Positions 13,018-13,999 of a DNA stretch of 13,999 nt are shown piece by piece. A program made the position numbers and the translations under genes. The stretch's first letter is position 1. Each line of letters begins with the position of its first letter. Source of the stretch: Lentisphaeria bacterium (GTDB taxonomy: Bacteria; Verrucomicrobiota; Lentisphaeria; Victivallales; Victivallaceae); NCBI GenBank assembly GCA_900768515.1, contig CAAGDG010000050.1:1-13999 (forward strand), given 5' to 3'. The notes beneath the pieces are model-generated. The model was not told the DNA's origin and did not search any database. It saw only the letters and a program-made list of their open reading frames with translations.

Positions 13018-13999
13018 ATGATACGGAAGTTTTTCGCAACCGTGCTGGCCGTGGCAACCGCCGGCTTATTGAGTGCCGACTCCAATCTTTTCCGGAATAC
13101 CGAATTTGCGGACGGGGGCGCCGACTGGCTGGTCATGCGTGCGAAAGCGCTTGAGAAGACTCCGGTTGTCTGGGGAAAAGGCTCTTTCTCCGTGGATCTT
13201 CCGCTGGCCAAGGAGATGCGGAACGGGCGGCTGCAGCTGGTGCAGCGGATCCGGCTGGAAAAGGCGAAGGAGTATGTGCTGACGTTCACGAGCGAGCTGG
13301 AAAAGAGCGCCACCATCCTGGTCTCCTACCGGACCGACACCAACCCGAAACGCAACCTCGGGATTGCGAATTCCCTGACGCTTCCGGCAGGGAAACGGGA
13401 TTGGACGCTGATTGTTTCCCCGGCCGAAAGCGGAAATGATCGGAGCGAATTCTGCTTCCAGATCGGCGAGATCGCCGGGAAAGTCACGCTTTCTGATCTG
13501 CGGCTGCAGGAGTTCCGGCAGGTGCCGCTTCAGCTCGCGGATCGCTGGAAGCTGGTCCGGACCGACTCCCCGGATTTTGAGCGGATCCCGGCCGGCGCCG
13601 AAACCATCCGCCGCCCGACCGACGCGACGGTCGGAAAGAGCAACCGGATCGATCTGGTCCGCAAGGGCGAGCGGGTTGTGGAGAACTCTTCCGCGGTGCT
13701 CTACAACGAGTTCGAGTCCGACCAGGAGGGATTCATGCGCACCGGCTTCTCCGCCGACTGGCGGATGCGGGTTTTCCTGAACGGGGAAGAGGTTTACTCC
13801 ACCCTCGCCTCGGGGAATGGAACCAACTCCTATTCCGCCGGAGATCACTCCGTCGATCTTCCGGTCCGAAAGGGGCGGAACCTGCTGGCGGTTCAGGTCC
13901 TGAGCGGATCGGCGGGCTGGTGCCTGGTCTGGGGACCGCCGATCCCGCCGATCAAGTACGAAGCGTGTGAACTCTGGCAGCCGGTCGATATGTCCTCGG
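13018..13999 (+). CDS. Secreted multi-domain carbohydrate-binding protein, N-terminal part (runs off window)
   Basis: The frame from ATG 13018 has no stop up to the last base, giving 327 residues of a larger protein. Residues 1-20 are a signal peptide: basic start MIRKFF, hydrophobic core, and LSA before the likely cut at Ala20/Asp21, so it is exported. Residues ~22-170 (NLFRNTEFADGGADW, then RIRLEKAKEYVLTF, and VTLSDLRLQEF at the end) have the layout of a CBM4/9-like carbohydrate-binding sandwich. Residues ~225-310 form a second beta module with VFLNGEEVYS (252-261), HSVDLPVRKGRNLLAVQV and GWCLVWGPP, like accessory sandwiches of glycoside hydrolases. The catalytic domain, if any, lies beyond the window. 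The start is supported by AGGAAAGGGA and the upstream promoter. Export and carbohydrate binding are inferred; the enzyme type is unknown. Confidence 0.82.
   Translation, partial: MIRKFFATVLAVATAGLLSADSNLFRNTEFADGGADWLVMRAKALEKTPVVWGKGSFSVDLPLAKEMRNGRLQLVQRIRLEKAKEYVLTFTSELEKSATILVSYRTDTNPKRNLGIANSLTLPAGKRDWTLIVSPAESGNDRSEFCFQIGEIAGKVTLSDLRLQEFRQVPLQLADRWKLVRTDSPDFERIPAGAETIRRPTDATVGKSNRIDLVRKGERVVENSSAVLYNEFESDQEGFMRTGFSADWRMRVFLNGEEVYSTLASGNGTNSYSAGDHSVDLPVRKGRNLLAVQVLSGSAGWCLVWGPPIPPIKYEACELWQPVDMSS

Noticed and set aside
1..13999. Frequent TTCCGG/CCGGAA hexamers as a possible dispersed signal
   Set aside because: They fall mainly in coding sequence and follow from preferred codons (TTC CGG, CCG GAA) in a high-GC genome; no fixed spacing or strand bias was apparent.

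Overview
The window is high-GC, gene-dense bacterial chromosome with short intergenic gaps and many 4-base gene overlaps. It holds 11 complete genes, two genes cut by the window edges, and one gene remnant. The gene styles point to a Gram-negative anaerobe of the Lentisphaerota (Victivallis-like) in the PVC group. The clues are an ADP-ribosylglycohydrolase with an added beta-sandwich, a relic of a polysaccharide-locus type FAD oxidoreductase, a secreted multi-domain carbohydrate-binding protein, and a heptose (LPS) phosphatase. This placement is inference; no rRNA or tRNA gene is present to confirm it.

Region 1 (1-4627, + strand) looks like one operon: the end of ispE (isoprenoid precursors), a GmhB-type heptose bisphosphate phosphatase, a BASS-family (bile acid:sodium symporter-like) membrane transporter, a membrane-bound PAS histidine kinase with no receiver domain, and a UPF0489/arginase-like metalloprotein whose start overlaps the kinase end by 13 bases. 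Region 2 (4628-6189, +) is a separately promoted ADP-ribosylglycohydrolase family protein with a C-terminal beta-sandwich. Two bases past its stop, on the opposite strand, lies the last ~70 codons of an FAD-dependent oxidoreductase (6192-6401), a pseudogene remnant.

Region 3 (6491-10007) is a cofactor cluster with two divergent arms around a 70-bp AT-rich gap. Leftward: ribF (FMN/FAD synthesis), an unusual membrane-anchored MerR-like helix-turn-helix/coiled-coil protein starting at TTG, and acpS (moves phosphopantetheine from CoA to acyl carrier protein). Rightward: coaD (makes dephospho-CoA) and a YceD/DUF177 protein. The left arm is coupled by TTGA and GTGA overlaps, the right arm by ATGA.

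Region 4 (9997-12751, - strand) is a two-gene unit: a PLP-dependent aminotransferase followed by a NifA-like sigma-54 activator (GAF, AAA+, Fis-type HTH). Its 3' end overlaps the YceD gene tail-to-tail by 11 bases. The control region upstream has a plausible promoter and two perfect palindromes. Region 5 (13018 to the end, +) is the N-terminal 327 residues of a secreted carbohydrate-binding protein with its own promoter; the frame stays open to the window edge.

No CRISPR array, insertion sequence, rRNA or tRNA was recognised. The most unusual items are the membrane-tethered HTH/coiled-coil protein between ribF and acpS, the kinase plus arginase-like pair, the oxidoreductase relic, and the similar beta-sandwich modules in the ADP-ribosylglycohydrolase and the secreted protein.
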